Source of the DNA: an uncultured Clostridiaceae bacterium
GTDB taxonomy: Bacteria > Bacillota > Clostridia > Clostridiales > Clostridiaceae
DNA length: 64,000 nucleotides
NCBI GenBank assembly: GCA_946405135.1
Contig: CAMJGD010000011.1
Coordinates: 1-64,000, forward strand
Direction: 5' to 3'
Under the pieces are notes generated by a model. The model was not told the origin of the DNA and did no database searches. It saw only the letters and a program-made list of their open reading frames with translations. Position 1 is the first letter of the stretch. Every line of letters begins with the position of its first letter. Made by a program: the position numbers and the translations under genes. This document shows, in pieces, positions 1 through 8,729 of this stretch.

Positions 1-478
1 ATCAACTTTTATTTGTGACACAATCTAAAATGAGGTCAATTGCATAGGAATATCTTGGATTACATAATTATCCATATAAAGAACTTCTAGATATATTCTT
101 CTGAAATTATTACTGAAGAGAATTAGGATAGAGAACTGTGATGTATAGACTTGCATTGCAGTATAACTTCTCCAAAGTGTGGGATATTTCATCAACTTTT
201 ATTTGTGACACAATCTAAAATGAGGTTAATTATATAGGAGCACCTTGGTTTACATAATTATCCATATAAAAATTTATAGATATATTCTTCTGGAATTATT
301 ACTGAAGAGAATTAGGATAGAGAACTGTGATGTATAGACTTGTATTGCAGTATAACTTGTCCAAAGGGTAGGATATTCCATCAACTTTTATTTGTGACAC
401 AGTCTTAAATGAGGCTAATTATATAGGGTTACCCTAATTTGAATAATCATACAAGTTTTTAAATTTGAGGTAAATGTT
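1..478. repeat. Tandem intergenic repeats of about 190 bp
   Basis: Two full units (1-190 and 191-379) and a partial third (from 380) are aligned head to tail and nearly identical. Each begins with ATCAACTTTTATTTGTGACA and ends with a block containing TTGTCCAAAG or a close variant. I see no open reading frame of note, tRNA or CRISPR spacer structure. The same 20-bp core recurs in both orientations at 28.6-29.9 kb, so this is a dispersed family. Function unknown. The reverse strand reads TGTCACAAATAAAAGTTGAT. Confidence 0.85.
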
Positions 479-498
479 CTATAAGTGAGGTAATGAAG

Positions 499-1323
499 AT
501 GATATATATATGTACAGCTATGTATTGTGAGGCAAATTCTTTTATAAAACAATTAAATTTAAAAAAGGATTATAATTCTCATAAATTTCAAATTTTCAAA
601 AATGAGCAAATAATATTGCTCATTACGGGTGTAGGAAAGGTAAAAGCTGCAGTTGCTACGGCCTACTTATTCTCAAAATATGAACCAAAAGATTCAGATT
701 TGTTTGTGAATATTGGAGTATGCGCTACTAAAAATAAAAATACAGCTATAGGAACGGCATTTTTTTGCAATAAGATTATAGAAAATGATACAAAAAAGAC
801 TTTTTATCCTGATATGCTTTTAAAACATCCTTTTGAAGAAAACAGTGTTGAAACTTGTTCTTTAGCAGTAAGCGAAAAAGATATAGGGATTGAAGGAAAT
901 TTGATTGATATGGAGGCTTCTGGAATATATGAATCAGCTTCAATATTCTTCAGATCTCATCAAATTTTCTTTATAAAGATTGTTTCAGATTATTTAAAAG
1001 CTGAAAACTTAAGTAAAGATAAGATTTCAAAGTTAATTGAAGATAAATCTGTACAAATCATAAATTGGATGAATGAAGTAAAGCTTGCCTTTTATTTTGA
1101 TGAAAACATATTATCTGAAAAAGAACAAGAAATGTTAAATGAAGTGGTAAAAAATTTGAAGTTATCTGCTACTATGGAAAATCAATTTAAACAGCTTGTT
1201 ATATATTATAAGCTTCAATATGGTGACTTTGAGAATCTTATAAGTAGATATATAGATGTGGAATGTAAATCTAAAAATGAGGGGAAGAGATACTTTGGAG
1301 AATTTAAACAAAAATTTATTTAA
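499..1323 (+). CDS. MTA/SAH nucleosidase-like phosphorylase family protein, coupled to splB
   Basis: Purine-nucleoside phosphorylase/MTA-SAH nucleosidase fold over roughly residues 1-180. Numbered from the ATG at 493, residues matching the MTAN catalytic set are present: Glu13 in AMYCE (family AMEEE), Glu141 in DMEASGIYES, and Asp166 in IVSDYLKA. A helical C-terminal tail of about 90 residues is not part of the usual enzyme. I chose the ATG at 499 because GAGG at 487-490 sits too close to the ATG at 493. The 3' end overlaps the next gene by 29 bp, suggesting translational coupling to spore photoproduct lyase. Inference: it may clear 5'-deoxyadenosine or related by-products of radical SAM chemistry. 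The substrate is not proven. Confidence 0.75.
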   Translation: MIYICTAMYCEANSFIKQLNLKKDYNSHKFQIFKNEQIILLITGVGKVKAAVATAYLFSKYEPKDSDLFVNIGVCATKNKNTAIGTAFFCNKIIENDTKKTFYPDMLLKHPFEENSVETCSLAVSEKDIGIEGNLIDMEASGIYESASIFFRSHQIFFIKIVSDYLKAENLSKDKISKLIEDKSVQIINWMNEVKLAFYFDENILSEKEQEMLNEVVKNLKLSATMENQFKQLVIYYKLQYGDFENLISRYIDVECKSKNEGKRYFGEFKQKFI

Positions 1324-2305
1324 TCCATATTTTTCACATATATACGTTGAAAAGAAAGCATTAAATCATCCTAATACAGAAAAAATATTAAAATATTTTC
1401 CTGAAGCTGAAATTATTGAGATTAATCACTATAAGGATGTATTTTCAAGGAGTCATCAAGATTTTAGTTTGCAGAAAAAAGGCCCTAAATTAATCCTTGC
1501 AGTAAAAAAGGATAATTTAATATATGAAGGGGCAGAGGTTTGCGAAGATTTTGGAAACAATCATTTTTACTATACGTCAACCATGATGAACTGCATATAT
1601 GATTGTGAATATTGTTATCTTCAAGGCATGTATACTTCAGCTAATATGGTTATATTTGTAAATATTGAAGATATTTTTAATGAAGTAGAAAAGCTTTTAA
1701 AAAAACATTCAGTATACCTTTGTATTTCTTATGATACAGACATTTTAGCCTTTGAAAATGTAGTTGGTTACGGAAGAAAATGGATTGAATTTGCTAAAGA
1801 GCATAAGAATCTGAAGATTGAATTAAGAACAAAAAGTGCAAATTTTAAAGCTATAGAAGATATAGAGTCTCAAGAAAATATCATTTTAGCTTGGACATTA
1901 TCACCAGATAAAGTTATAAATGAATACGAAAACAGAACTCCAGGTTTAAGGGACAGGCTGTTAAGTATAAAAGGAGCTATAAATAAAGGGTGGAAAGTTA
2001 GGTTATGCTTTGACCCTATGCTTTACATAAAGGGATGGAAAGAAATATATAAGGATTTTATCCATACTGTTTTTATAGAACTGCCTGCAGAAAAGATATA
2101 TGATATTAGTATAGGAGTTTTTAGAGTTTCAAAGGACTATTTGAAAAAAATGAGAAAGCAAAGATGTGATTCTGTTATACTAAATTATCCTTTTGAAACA
2201 GTGGAAGGGGTATGCAGTTATGGTGATAAATTATCACAAGATATGGTTCAATATGTTTATGATATTATAAAAAGATACGTAGAAGAAGAAAAAATATATA
2301 TTTGA
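1295..2305 (+). CDS. splB: Spore photoproduct lyase (radical SAM)
   Basis: Radical SAM enzyme that reverses the UV-induced spore photoproduct (5-thyminyl-5,6-dihydrothymine) in DNA during germination. With the TTG start at 1295 (336 aa, near the family's usual length), the cluster-binding CxxxCxxC is Cys100, Cys104 and Cys107 (CIYDCEYC). Cys143 in YLCISYDTD lies where the hydrogen-donor cysteine of known SPLs sits. An ATG at 1256 lies in frame but deep inside the upstream gene. The TTG has GAGGGG ten bases upstream and gives the expected N-terminus. It overlaps the nucleosidase gene and is followed closely by an SDR gene. Expression in the forespore would be expected, but I could not identify a sporulation promoter. 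Confidence 0.9.
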   Translation: MENLNKNLFNPYFSHIYVEKKALNHPNTEKILKYFPEAEIIEINHYKDVFSRSHQDFSLQKKGPKLILAVKKDNLIYEGAEVCEDFGNNHFYYTSTMMNCIYDCEYCYLQGMYTSANMVIFVNIEDIFNEVEKLLKKHSVYLCISYDTDILAFENVVGYGRKWIEFAKEHKNLKIELRTKSANFKAIEDIESQENIILAWTLSPDKVINEYENRTPGLRDRLLSIKGAINKGWKVRLCFDPMLYIKGWKEIYKDFIHTVFIELPAEKIYDISIGVFRVSKDYLKKMRKQRCDSVILNYPFETVEGVCSYGDKLSQDMVQYVYDIIKRYVEEEKIYI

Positions 2306-2318
2306 AAGGAACGATAGT

Positions 2319-3014
2319 ATGAAAGCAGCTATTGTTACAGGAGCTTCTTCAGGAATTGGGCTTGAGATAAGTAAAATTTTATTAAAATTAGGTTATAAGG
2401 TTTATGGCATAGGTAGAGATTTTTCTAAAAGTGATATTACAAATGAGTGTTTTATACCTATAATTTGTGATTTGATGGATACTTCACTTCTTTGCGAAAA
2501 AATAAAAGATATAGGAAAGAATGAAGATGTATATATTCTTGTGAATAATGCTGGTGTGGGTTATTTTGGGCCTCATGAAGAGTTAAGTGCTAAAAAAATT
2601 CATGAAATGGTTGCAGTAAATCTTGAAGCACCACTTATATTAACTCAATTGCTTCTTAGAGATTTAAAGAAAAATTCTGGTTTTATTATTAATATATCTT
2701 CTATAACCGCTAAGGAATCAAGTACTTACGGTTGTGCTTATGGAGCTACAAAAGCAGCACTTACTCATTTTTCTAACAGCTTGTTTGATGAAGCAAGAAA
2801 GTATGGAGTAAAAGTAATTGCAATACATCCAGATATGACTAAATCTAATTTTTATCGAAATGCCAATTTTAGAGAAGGGGATATTCCAGAAAGTTATATC
2901 ATGCCAGAGGAAATAGCTAAGGCTTTGGAGATGGTATTAACTCAAAGAGAAGGAATGGTTATTACAGATATTACTTTAAAACCACAAAAGCATAGGATCA
3001 GAAGAACTCCATGA
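2319..3014 (+). CDS. Short-chain dehydrogenase/reductase
   Basis: NAD(P)-dependent oxidoreductase of the classical SDR family, 231 aa. It shows the dinucleotide-binding TGASSGIG at residues 7-14, NNAGVG, a catalytic Ser in NISSIT, and the YxxxK pair in YGATKAA. It starts 13 bp after splB, behind an AAGGAACG ribosome site, so probably belongs to the same transcript. The substrate cannot be told from sequence. Confidence 0.85.
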   Translation: MKAAIVTGASSGIGLEISKILLKLGYKVYGIGRDFSKSDITNECFIPIICDLMDTSLLCEKIKDIGKNEDVYILVNNAGVGYFGPHEELSAKKIHEMVAVNLEAPLILTQLLLRDLKKNSGFIINISSITAKESSTYGCAYGATKAALTHFSNSLFDEARKYGVKVIAIHPDMTKSNFYRNANFREGDIPESYIMPEEIAKALEMVLTQREGMVITDITLKPQKHRIRRTP

Positions 3015-3091
3015 TATAGATAAAAAAAATTTGAATAAAAAACTTGTAGTTAAGTGTAATGAAACTGAATTAAGATAAAAGGAGAAAAATT

Positions 3092-3319
3092 ATGGATAAC
3101 AAGATAAATTTAAGCAAAGAGAAAAAAGATGAGATGATTGCAGCTATTAAGAATTATTTTTTTAATGAAAGAGAAGAAGAAATAGGAACTTTAGCTGCAG
3201 GTATGATATTAAATTTTATTATGGATGAATTAGCACCTGAATTTTATAATCAGGGGGTTTATGATGCTTATAGATATATGAGCGATAGGGTGGAGGATAT
3301 GCTTGGGATTCAAAAATAA
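3092..3319 (+). CDS. DUF2164 family protein
   Basis: Small helical acidic protein of 75 aa matching the DUF2164 pattern: a basic/acidic N-terminal helix (LSKEKKDEMIAAIKNYF), the central EEIGTLAAG, and the LAPEFYNQGVYDA region. A clear AAAGGAG site precedes the ATG. The family has no established function. It lies 77 bp after the SDR gene and may be the last gene of the splB group. Confidence 0.8.
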   Translation: MDNKINLSKEKKDEMIAAIKNYFFNEREEEIGTLAAGMILNFIMDELAPEFYNQGVYDAYRYMSDRVEDMLGIQK

Positions 3320-3476
3320 ATTAAAGGAAGTTTGGAGATAGATTGTGAAACATAAATCACATAAAGAGGTCCTTCCTCAGGGACTACTTATTATTTTAAA
3401 CTTGACTATGCAAGTATATTAAAATAGAAAATAGAAAAATTATATATAAGAAAAAAACACATTAAAGGAGATACAT

Positions 3477-4223
3477 ATGAGAAATTTAAAAATGACAATA
3501 CAATATGATGGAACTAGGTATAAAGGATGGCAGAAACAAAACCAAAAGGGTAATAATGTTTCAACTATACAAGATAAAATAGAAACTGTATTATCAAAAA
3601 TGACAGGGGAAAGTATTCAGGTAATAGGGTGTGGAAGAACTGATACAGGGGTACATGCTGAAAACTATATAGCAAACTTTCACACTAATTGTGATTTAAG
3701 TATAGAAACTATGTTAAATTATCTATATGAATTTTTACCTGAAGATATAGTAATAAAATCTATGAAGGATACAACGGAAAGATTTCACGCTAGATACAAT
3801 GCAAAGTCAAAAACTTATGTATATAGGATAAATAACGATAAATTTAGAAATGTATTTAATAGGAAATATGTTTATCATGTTTCTGAAAAGCTTGACTTAG
3901 TTGAAATGAGGAAGGCAGCGGAATTTTTAATAGGAACTCGTGATTTTAAGAGTTTTACTAGTTTAAAATCTAATACTAAATCTACTATTAGAACTATAAA
4001 TTACATAAACATAGAAGAAAATGACCATATGATTGAAATAGAAGTAAGCGGAAATAGCTTTTTATTGAATATGGTAAGAATTATTACAGGAACACTTTTA
4101 GAGGTAGGTAAGGGAAATCTAAAACCAGTAGATGTAGAAAGAATACTAAATGAAAAGAAAAGATCAGAAGCTGGTCCTATAGCCCAAGCAAAAGGGTTAT
4201 GCCTAAAGAATGTTCAATATTAA
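3477..4223 (+). CDS. truA: tRNA pseudouridine(38-40) synthase
   Basis: TruA makes pseudouridine at positions 38-40 of the tRNA anticodon arm. The 248-aa protein has the family length and the active-site motif GCGRTDTGVHA, with catalytic Asp56. It also has the second conserved block NSFLLNMVRIITGTLLEVG typical of the C-terminal half. AAAGGAG lies seven bases before the ATG. It appears monocistronic, followed by a long hairpin with a T-run. Confidence 0.95.
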   Translation: MRNLKMTIQYDGTRYKGWQKQNQKGNNVSTIQDKIETVLSKMTGESIQVIGCGRTDTGVHAENYIANFHTNCDLSIETMLNYLYEFLPEDIVIKSMKDTTERFHARYNAKSKTYVYRINNDKFRNVFNRKYVYHVSEKLDLVEMRKAAEFLIGTRDFKSFTSLKSNTKSTIRTINYINIEENDHMIEIEVSGNSFLLNMVRIITGTLLEVGKGNLKPVDVERILNEKKRSEAGPIAQAKGLCLKNVQY

Positions 4224-4259
4224 AGATAATGTAGAAACAAATTATATATAAAGAGTAAA

Positions 4260-4362
4260 GGGAGCTGCTGCAAAGCAAATAAATTGCATAATATATTGAA
4301 TTGCTTTTAAGTTAAGCTTCAATATATTTTAGATAATATTAATTATGCAACAGTCCTTTTTA
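4260..4362 (+). terminator. Long terminator-type hairpin after truA
   Basis: GGAGCTGCTGC at the left pairs, with a bulge, with GCAACAGTCC at the right, which is followed by TTTTT. Inside lies a second inverted repeat: TTGCATAATATATTGAA against TTCAATATATT plus ATGCAA, the latter split by about 14 bases. It reads as a terminator whose loop has been enlarged. It may end truA transcription. Confidence 0.55.
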
Positions 4363-4436
4363 AACTCTGATTCCACCAGGACACCATGTTATGGAGCTTC
4401 TAACATAAAAATCCTTATAATTGAGAATAAGAGGGT

Positions 4437-5756
4437 TTAATTAATATACAGCTTTTGTTTTAAGGATTTTTTAGTACTTAGTTTTTTTGCTGGATTAGCA
4501 ATAGCAGCTTTTGTAGTGAGCTTTTCCATTAAGGTATTTGTTTCTCTATTAGAGATTTCTATCCTTTTTTTATCTTCTTGATTTATATTGGTATATTTTA
4601 CACCTTTTAAGGCATCTTCTGTTGGAATTACCTCATAAAAAGGTTTATTATTTATAAATTTTCTATTTACCCAAGTTGGAATATAATCTGCATAGGTTAT
4701 TTTTATGCTATTGTCTTTAAAGTCTTTTTTTATGCCCACATTTATAATAATACCATCTTCTGAATTACGATTTTTTATAGTTTCGAGTCTTTGAGAAGAT
4801 ATAAAATTACCTTGAGAATAGATTATAAAGGTATCCTTATCTGAAACGTCAGAATGAATAAAGTCCATAGGCTGCAGCACATGAGTATGTCCGCCAAGGA
4901 TAATATCTACTCCTAAATCACATAACTTTTTAGCAGTAAGTTTTTGTTCCTTCGAAGGCATTCTTTCATATTCATTTCCCCAATGCATACAAAAAATTAA
5001 AACTTCTGCACCATTTTTTTTCATTTCATATACTCTATTTTCTAAAATTTTATAAGCTTCATCTAATTTGGATAGATTAACTGTGTCTATAAGGGGTTCT
5101 ACTGTTTTAGGTATGGGTATTCCATTTAAAGATTTTAGACCCTTTATAGGAGGAGTTTCATAGGTAAAGTTACTGATACCTATTTTTATTCCTTTTATAT
5201 CTTTTATTATATAGCTTTTTTCTTCAGGAACTGCTTTTACTCCTATAACATCTAATCCTTTATCTCTTACGGTTTTTACTGTTCTGAAAAATCCTTTTTG
5301 TCCGCTATCCATGCTATGGTTATTTGCAGCAGTAAGTATATCTACTCCTGCATCCTTCAAAGCATCAACTATTTCATCCGGACAATTGAAGCAAGGATAT
5401 CCTGAATAGCCTCTCTCTTTTCCACCAAGAGTTGTCTCTAAATTAGCTATGGTTAAGTCAGATCTTTCTAAATATTTTTTTACAGGAGCAAATTGCGGTT
5501 TAAAATCATATATTTTCTTCTTTTCATCATAGGCAGCTATAAAAACGGTATTATGAACAAGAATATCACCTACTGAGGAAATGGTAACTTGTTCTATTCT
5601 ATTATTTTGCTTTGGTGTTTCACTACTTTTTACTAATGAGGCTGTTTCTTTTGCTTCTTTTTTCTCTATTGGTATCTTATGACCATTGCAGCCTAACAAA
5701 GAAACTGATAACAATAGAGAAGAACATGCTATTGATATTTTTCTTATATTTAACAA
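4437..5756 (-). CDS. CapA-family lipoprotein (metallophosphatase fold)
   Basis: Secreted lipoprotein of the CapA/PgsA family (PGA_cap), 439 aa. The N-terminal signal ends in a lipobox LLGC with Cys23 as the lipidated residue, followed by a charged linker. The catalytic-like core has VGDILVHN, ANLETTLGG, AANNHSMDSG, FCMHWGNEY and ILGGHTHVLQPM, a metallophosphoesterase-type order of Asp, Asn and His residues. Family members take part in poly-gamma-glutamate or capsule formation. No PgsB/C partners lie nearby, so the role here may be another cell-envelope function. It converges on truA. Confidence 0.8.
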   Translation of the reverse strand: MLNIRKISIACSSLLLSVSLLGCNGHKIPIEKKEAKETASLVKSSETPKQNNRIEQVTISSVGDILVHNTVFIAAYDEKKKIYDFKPQFAPVKKYLERSDLTIANLETTLGGKERGYSGYPCFNCPDEIVDALKDAGVDILTAANNHSMDSGQKGFFRTVKTVRDKGLDVIGVKAVPEEKSYIIKDIKGIKIGISNFTYETPPIKGLKSLNGIPIPKTVEPLIDTVNLSKLDEAYKILENRVYEMKKNGAEVLIFCMHWGNEYERMPSKEQKLTAKKLCDLGVDIILGGHTHVLQPMDFIHSDVSDKDTFIIYSQGNFISSQRLETIKNRNSEDGIIINVGIKKDFKDNSIKITYADYIPTWVNRKFINNKPFYEVIPTEDALKGVKYTNINQEDKKRIEISNRETNTLMEKLTTKAAIANPAKKLSTKKSLKQKLYIN

Positions 5757-6178
5757 TTTATTCCACCCCCAGTTTAATATAATTCTATAAAATTTATGAT
5801 TTTCCTTTTATTTCCATAAATAATATTTTTATTATAATGTTTAGAAATTGTAATGAAAATAGCATTTTTACATAAGAAAGGATGTATATTTTATTGGACA
5901 ATAATGCTTTTATAGTATAAAGAAAAGTTAATTGATAGAAGAATAAATGATTTTAGGGAGGTTTTTTTGTTGAAATTCTGGTGAGTTATAAATCTTTTAA
6001 AAAAACTGATTGTAGAAAATTCAGTAGAATTTATTAAGTAAAAGTTATTATTGCATAAGAAAAACCAATTGATTGAAAGATTTCGCTAGAACAAACTGAT
6101 AAAAATGACTAATTTTAAAAGGAAAACTAGCATATTAGGTGTATAATGGATATATAACATACAGAAAGGATGAATTAT
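5757..6178. other. Intergenic region between capA-like and nifX-like genes
   Basis: A/T-rich gap between divergent genes. The TATAAT at 6142-6147 could be the -10 of the nifX-like gene, without a good -35. GGGAGG followed by a TTG opens only a four-codon frame at 5970-5984, which I do not call. Nothing else is recognisable. Confidence 0.4.
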
Positions 6179-6532
6179 ATGAAAATAGCAATACCTAAAA
6201 ATGGAGAGATGGTAAACCAACACTTTGGGAAAAGTGAAAGCTTTTTGATAGTAACAATAGAAGAAGGAAAGGTGGTTTCTAATAAAGAAATTTCAGTGCT
6301 TGACCTTCAGCATAATCATGGCGGGCTTTCAAGTTTAATTGTAAAGGAAGGGGCATCTTTAGTCATTTGTGGAGGAATTGGTGCTGGAGCTTACAATGCT
6401 TTAAAAGAAAATGGATTGGATGTTATAAGAGGAGTTAATTCAACCATAGAAGAAGCTGTGGCAGCTTACTTAAAAAATGAATTGAAAGATAAGGCTGTAA
6501 TGTGCAGTCATCATGGGGAACATCATAAGTAA
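6179..6532 (+). CDS. NifX/NifB-C-terminal family (dinitrogenase Fe-Mo cofactor domain) protein
   Basis: Single-domain protein of 117 aa of the family that carries nitrogenase cofactor precursors and related iron-sulfur metal clusters. Signature parts are IAIPKNGEMVNQHFGKSESF, a central VICGGIGAGAYNAL, and a His-rich C-terminus CSHHGEHHK. No nitrogenase genes are in the window, so it is a stand-alone member of unknown client. I chose the ATG at 6179 because the ribosome site AGAAAGGA overlaps the in-frame ATG at 6170. Confidence 0.85.
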   Translation: MKIAIPKNGEMVNQHFGKSESFLIVTIEEGKVVSNKEISVLDLQHNHGGLSSLIVKEGASLVICGGIGAGAYNALKENGLDVIRGVNSTIEEAVAAYLKNELKDKAVMCSHHGEHHK

Positions 6533-6593
6533 AATTTTCTAGAATATTAATTTATAATTTGCACATACTATATCCATAGAGAGGTGATTGGTC

Positions 6594-6641
6594 ATGGAAA
6601 TAGAATTTGACAATAATTATTTAGGATTATACCGAAAATAA
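6594..6641 (+). CDS. Possible 15-residue peptide
   Basis: A short frame beginning ATGGAAATAGAA, with a good GAGGTGAT site nine bases upstream, ends 33 bp before an intrinsic terminator. This gives the layout of a real small gene, downstream of the nifX-like gene. The peptide (MEIEFDNNYLGLYRK) has no signal or membrane segment. It may equally be chance. Confidence 0.3.
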   Translation: MEIEFDNNYLGLYRK

Positions 6642-6674
6642 TTTAACTTTTCCATAAAGTCACTAATCTTATTG

Positions 6675-6704
6675 CCAGGGAATGAAACTATTCCCTGGTT
6701 TTAA
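6675..6704 (+). terminator. Intrinsic terminator after nifX-like gene
   Basis: Perfect 9-bp stem CCAGGGAAT / ATTCCCTGG with a six-base loop, followed by TTTTAATT. It separates the nifX-like gene from the convergent chemotaxis gene. Confidence 0.85.
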
Positions 6705-6741
6705 TTATTTATGCAGTTTTGCTTAGATGATTTTTAGGTGC

Positions 6742-8010
6742 CTATACTTTATATACACTTATCCTATTTTCTAAATCCGTAGAAAGTTTAATAAGATCAT
6801 TGGAAGAAGCTTTAACTAAATCTATTACTTTTAACTGTTCAGCAATATCAGTGGAAATTCCTTTAGTAGTGGAAGCATTTTCTTCTGCAAAAACTGTAAT
6901 AGATGAAATCTTATTTTTAGTTTCTTCACAGTTTTTAGTTAGAATACTTGCAGAATTCAAAACTTTATTTATATCTTGAGATATACTGCTTACAAGATTA
7001 GATACTTCATTAAATGCATTTATAGCTTCTAAAAGAGAAGCACTTTGGTCATCTACAACTAAGTTTACTTTATTCATTTCATTGACAGTATTAGAAACAG
7101 CATTTTCAACATATCTAACAATTTCACCTATGCCCTTAGCAGAGTGAGCGGATTGTTCAGCTAACTTTCTTATTTCTTCTGCTACCACAGAAAAACCTTT
7201 TCCAAACTCCCCAGCTCTGGCAGCTTCTATGGAAGCATTTAAGGCTAGAAGATTGGTTTGCTCTGAAATTTGGCCTATAAAGCCAACTATATCACTAATT
7301 TCCTTAGATTTTATTTGAAACTCCTTTATGGAGTTAACTGCGTTTAAGGAAGCAGACTTGGTGTCATTCATTTTTATTTCTTGATTTTTAATTGAATGTG
7401 AAATAATTTCTATACTATTTAGAGCCTTTTGAGTATATTCTTTTGAACTATTCATATCTCCAAGTATGGTGTTAATATCCAAAGACAAATCAGAAATAGC
7501 TTCTTCACAGTGTTTAATATTATTAGCTTGTTTTGATGAAAGCTTTGCTAATTCTCCTATAGACATTATAGCTTCATTTAATTTTAATGCTGCATTATCT
7601 AGATACTTATTATTATCCTTAGAACTAAAGTTTACATTTGAACTTAACTCTTTCACAGTGGTTATCATGGAATTTAAATTGTCCATTACATTGTTTAAGT
7701 TTTTAAGCATTATATTGTCATCACTTAGGTTCTTATCTGAAATTTTATATGTAAAATCGTTATTTTGAATGCTATTAGCCATTTCATTAACTAAAATAGA
7801 TGGCTTTATGTAATTTTTAATATTTTTTGTAATCGATGAAATTCCAATTAGTATACCTGATGCAGCATAAAACACAATGTTTAAAAGAAAGGTTTCTCCT
7901 TTTAAATTTAAGATGTATCCCGTAATTATTCCTAATAAAATGGTTGAAGGTATGATTAAAGACATGGTTGTTAGTGCATACTTTGTTTTAACATTATTCT
8001 TCATTTGCAT
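6742..8010 (-). CDS. Methyl-accepting chemotaxis protein without a large sensor domain
   Basis: 422-aa receptor-type signalling protein. Two membrane helices lie at about residues 13-31 and 38-57 with almost no loop between them, so there is no extracellular ligand domain. A weak HAMP-like stretch follows, then a long coiled coil. The signalling tip is intact: [18 protein letters not shown], then [16 protein letters not shown]. It would signal to CheA/CheW. Lack of a sensor domain suggests sensing of membrane state or use of a partner. AAAGGAG precedes the ATG at 8010. Confidence 0.9.
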   Translation of the reverse strand: MQMKNNVKTKYALTTMSLIIPSTILLGIITGYILNLKGETFLLNIVFYAASGILIGISSITKNIKNYIKPSILVNEMANSIQNNDFTYKISDKNLSDDNIMLKNLNNVMDNLNSMITTVKELSSNVNFSSKDNNKYLDNAALKLNEAIMSIGELAKLSSKQANNIKHCEEAISDLSLDINTILGDMNSSKEYTQKALNSIEIISHSIKNQEIKMNDTKSASLNAVNSIKEFQIKSKEISDIVGFIGQISEQTNLLALNASIEAARAGEFGKGFSVVAEEIRKLAEQSAHSAKGIGEIVRYVENAVSNTVNEMNKVNLVVDDQSASLLEAINAFNEVSNLVSSISQDINKVLNSASILTKNCEETKNKISSITVFAEENASTTKGISTDIAEQLKVIDLVKASSNDLIKLSTDLENRISVYKV

Positions 8011-8185
8011 ACTTGTAAGCTCCTTTACATTTTGTCATATTTTAATTGTTTACAGTATTAATTTACGAAGATTTAGTATAAAACTTTATAGAATTAATTT
8101 TTAATATTTCATGATTTTGAGAGTTTTAAGGAATTTTATTAAAAATTAAAATGATAAAATAATTAATATTTAACAATAATAATTA

Positions 8186-8249
8186 TTGACAAGTATAAAA
8201 TATGGTGTTACTATAAATATAGTTCCTATAGGAAATATTCTTATAGGAA
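8186..8249 (+). promoter_or_regulatory. Promoter and palindromic operator of the marR-ABC operon
   Basis: TTGACA at 8186-8191, a 17-bp spacer and TACTAT at 8209-8214 form a strong housekeeping promoter. Just after it lies the perfect 12-bp palindrome TTCCTATAGGAA (8223-8234) and a near copy TTCTTATAGGAA (8238-8249). The position over the start of transcription suits autorepression by the MarR protein encoded next. Confidence 0.75.
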
Positions 8250-8280
8250 GTTATTTACCTACATATAAGGAGGTGTTTTA

Positions 8281-8709
8281 ATGGAGAAAAATAAAGGTAT
8301 AGAAATTTTTACTCTATTTAAGGATATAGATAAAACTTTAAATGATAATTTGCGATATGAATTTAAAGATACAGCATTGACTGTTCCACAAATGAATTTA
8401 ATGAGAATCTTACATGAAAACAAAAGAATGAAAATGAGCGAACTTAGTGAGGCCATGGGGCTAGCCATAAACACTGTTTCTGGTATAGTAGACAGGTTAG
8501 AAAAACAAAACTTCATAGAAAGAGTTAGAAGTGAAAAAGACAAAAGAGTGGTGTATATAGTACTAGCAGATGAAACAGAAGTTATAGCAAAGGAGATGCA
8601 TGGTAAAGTATATGATTATTTAGAAAGTATAGTTTCAAAAGCTGAGGAAGATGAAATTGAAGATATTTTAAAAGGACTTAATACATTAAAAAAATTACTT
8701 AATAGGTAA
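8281..8709 (+). CDS. MarR-family transcriptional regulator
   Basis: 142-aa winged-helix regulator. The helix-turn-helix is in MKMSELSEAMGLAINTVSGI (about residues 43-62) and the wing in ERVRSEKDKRVVYI. It sits 20 bp before an ABC exporter, behind the AAGGAGGTG site. A palindrome downstream of the promoter is its likely own operator. It probably represses the exporter until a toxic ligand binds. The ligand is unknown. Confidence 0.9.
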   Translation: MEKNKGIEIFTLFKDIDKTLNDNLRYEFKDTALTVPQMNLMRILHENKRMKMSELSEAMGLAINTVSGIVDRLEKQNFIERVRSEKDKRVVYIVLADETEVIAKEMHGKVYDYLESIVSKAEEDEIEDILKGLNTLKKLLNR

Positions 8710-8729
8710 GATTGTGAGGAGGATAAGTT

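Noticed and set aside
1..478. CRISPR array
   Set aside because: Whole 190-bp units repeat, with no short repeats separated by unique spacers and no cas genes nearby.
5970..5984. Four-codon frame after GGGAGG
   Set aside because: Too short to support as a gene; no attenuator structure found around it.
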